This document shows positions 7,429 through 8,267 of a DNA stretch of 8,267 nucleotides, piece after piece. Each line of letters starts with the position of its first letter. Within the stretch, counting starts at the first letter, position 1. Both the position numbers and the translations under genes were made by a program. The notes under the pieces were generated by a model. The model saw only the letters and a list, made by a program, of their open reading frames with translations, ran no database searches and was not told the origin of the DNA. Source of the DNA: an uncultured Collinsella sp. (GTDB taxonomy: Bacteria; Actinomycetota; Coriobacteriia; Coriobacteriales; Coriobacteriaceae); NCBI GenBank assembly GCA_900553705.1, contig USEK01000058.1, forward strand, positions 1 through 8,267. Direction: 5' to 3'.

Positions 7429-8151
7429 ATGATCAAGAAGGTCATGGAGGACTACAAGGTCCTGTTGCGGAGCATTCCCGCGGCAACGGTTTCGCTGTTT
7501 ATCGTGAGCGTTATCATGATGAACCTGCTGGCCAACAAAGAGCTCATCAGCCTGCCGTATCTGGCACTCGATTGCGGCTTTGTGGTGAGCTGGGTTTCGT
7601 TTTTGTGCCAGGACATGATCTGCAAGCGCTTTGGCGCCAAGGCATCCATCAAAATCTCTATCCTCGCACTGCTGGTCAACCTGGCTGTGAGCCTGTGCTT
7701 TTGGGCATGCTCGCTCACGCCCGGCATGTGGGGCGCCTACTACGACACGGGTATGATCGAGGTCAACACCGCCCTTAACGCCACCATCGGCGGCACCTGG
7801 TACGTGGTGTTTGGATCTTCGCTCGCCATGCTCGTCTCTGCCGTCGTTAACTCCACGCTCAACCAGTCGCTCGGCCGTATGCTCAAAAAGAATAACTTTG
7901 CGAGCTTTGCCTTCCGCTCTTATGTGTCCACGGGTGTTGGCCAGTTTATCGACAACTTGGTCTTTGCCATTGTGGTGAGCCACACGTTCTTTGGTTGGAC
8001 CTGGGTGCAGGTCCTTATGTGCTCGCTGACCGGCGCTGTTGCCGAGCTGCTGTGCGAGGTCTTCCTGAGCCCTGTGGGCTACAAGGTCGTGCGCGGCTGG
8101 GAGCGCGAGAATGTGGGCGCCGAGTATCTCGAGCGCCACGCAACCGCCTAA
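7429..8151 (+). CDS. Queuosine precursor transporter (VUT/YhhQ family, COG1738)
   Basis: A 240-residue membrane protein with about six hydrophobic helices, as usual for the Vut_1 (PF02592) family. The family block RSYVSTGVGQFIDN at residues 163-176 and the early MMNLLANKEL support the call. E. coli YhhQ imports preQ0 and preQ1, precursors of the queuosine made at the wobble base of GUN-anticodon tRNAs; gut members may also take up queuine or queuosine. The window holds no queuosine synthesis or tgt gene, so salvage in this organism is inferred. The ATG at 7429 has a strong RBS (AAAGGAG, 7416-7422) 6 nt upstream. It has its own promoter and structured leader and is followed at 9 nt by an SDR gene, so the two are probably cotranscribed. 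Confidence 0.88.
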   Translation: MIKKVMEDYKVLLRSIPAATVSLFIVSVIMMNLLANKELISLPYLALDCGFVVSWVSFLCQDMICKRFGAKASIKISILALLVNLAVSLCFWACSLTPGMWGAYYDTGMIEVNTALNATIGGTWYVVFGSSLAMLVSAVVNSTLNQSLGRMLKKNNFASFAFRSYVSTGVGQFIDNLVFAIVVSHTFFGWTWVQVLMCSLTGAVAELLCEVFLSPVGYKVVRGWERENVGAEYLERHATA

Positions 8152-8160
8152 GGAGCAAAT

Positions 8161-8227
8161 ATGCGGGTTTTGATCACGGGCGCTTCGGGCGGTATCGGAG
8201 CCGCGTGCGTGCAGCGCTTTTTGGACG
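8161..8227 (+). CDS. Short-chain dehydrogenase/reductase, N-terminal fragment
   Basis: Only 22 codons remain before the adapter. They read MRVLITGASGGIGAACVQRF and two more residues. The TGxxxGxG motif (TGASGGIG, residues 6-13) is the NAD(P)-binding glycine-rich loop of classical SDR enzymes. The start is supported by AAGGAG at 8150-8155, which overlaps the TAA stop of the transporter gene; the gap between the genes is 9 nt, consistent with cotranscription. Catalytic residues and substrate are beyond the contig end. Reading further would translate adapter and must be avoided. Confidence 0.85.
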
Positions 8228-8267
8228 CTGTCTCTTATACACATCTCCGAGCCCACGAGACGTAGAG
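8228..8267 (+). other. Nextera/Tn5 adapter (sequencing artefact, read-2 side)
   Basis: CTGTCTCTTATACACATCT (8228-8246) is the reverse complement of the Tn5 mosaic end. It is followed by CCGAGCCCACGAGAC (8247-8261) and six bases, GTAGAG, that would be the start of an i7 index. On the minus strand this yields the false peptide MCIRDS, another known contamination mark. It should be trimmed. Confidence 0.98.

Noticed and set aside
7408..8256. A 282-codon minus-strand frame containing MCIRDS
   Set aside because: It starts in the 3' adapter and is antisense to the transporter gene.

Overview
This is an 8.27 kb assembled contig, about 60% GC by eye. It looks like chromosomal DNA from a gut actinobacterium of the class Coriobacteriia, probably Collinsella or a close relative. 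That assignment is an inference from base composition, gene styles, TACAAT-type -10 boxes and the gene set; no rRNA or other taxonomic marker is present. Both ends are not genomic. Positions 1-36 and 8228-8267 are Illumina Nextera (Tn5) adapter, so the true insert is 37-8227 and the genes at both ends are cut by library construction, not by biology.

Layout, left to right. (1) A 5'-truncated two-helix K+ channel (39-425, +) with a TIGFGD selectivity filter is followed 35 nt later by a LOG-family nucleotide phosphoribohydrolase (461-994, +). (2) A ClC-type anion channel/transporter of the YfeO-like kind (1120-2424, +) has its own TACAAT box and a strong RBS. (3) Converging on it from the minus strand is a drug/metabolite-superfamily (EamA) transporter (2519-3394, -) made of two closely similar half-units. 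(4) Upstream of it on the minus strand is an operon, in transcription order: a YtrA-type GntR repressor (5063-5443), an ABC ATPase (4158-5039) and an ABC-2 type permease (3463-4161, overlapping the ATPase by ATGA). A GTGTATATA inverted repeat lies on the operon's promoter, and a candidate terminator follows the permease. (5) A divergent intergenic region with a 50-nt two-part hairpin leads into prfC, release factor 3 (5659-7272, +), which ends at a GC-rich hairpin. (6) A VUT/YhhQ-type queuosine-precursor transporter (7429-8151, +) has its own promoter and a structured leader whose 7-bp stem-loop ends just before the RBS. (7) The first 22 codons of a short-chain dehydrogenase/reductase (8161-8227, +) follow at 9 nt.

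How the genes fit together. The left part is ion-related (K+ channel, ClC). The middle is an autoregulated ABC exporter of a kind often induced by cell-envelope stress or antibiotics. The right part concerns translation: peptide-release recycling by RF3, and salvage of the precursor for the queuosine modification of tRNA. I see no phage, insertion sequence, CRISPR array, rRNA or tRNA, and no convincing new multi-gene system. The best leads are non-coding or subtle: the structured leader of the queuosine-precursor transporter, the unexplained hairpin between the GntR and prfC promoters, the ClC protein lacking the usual gating glutamate, and the tandem fusion of half-size EamA units.
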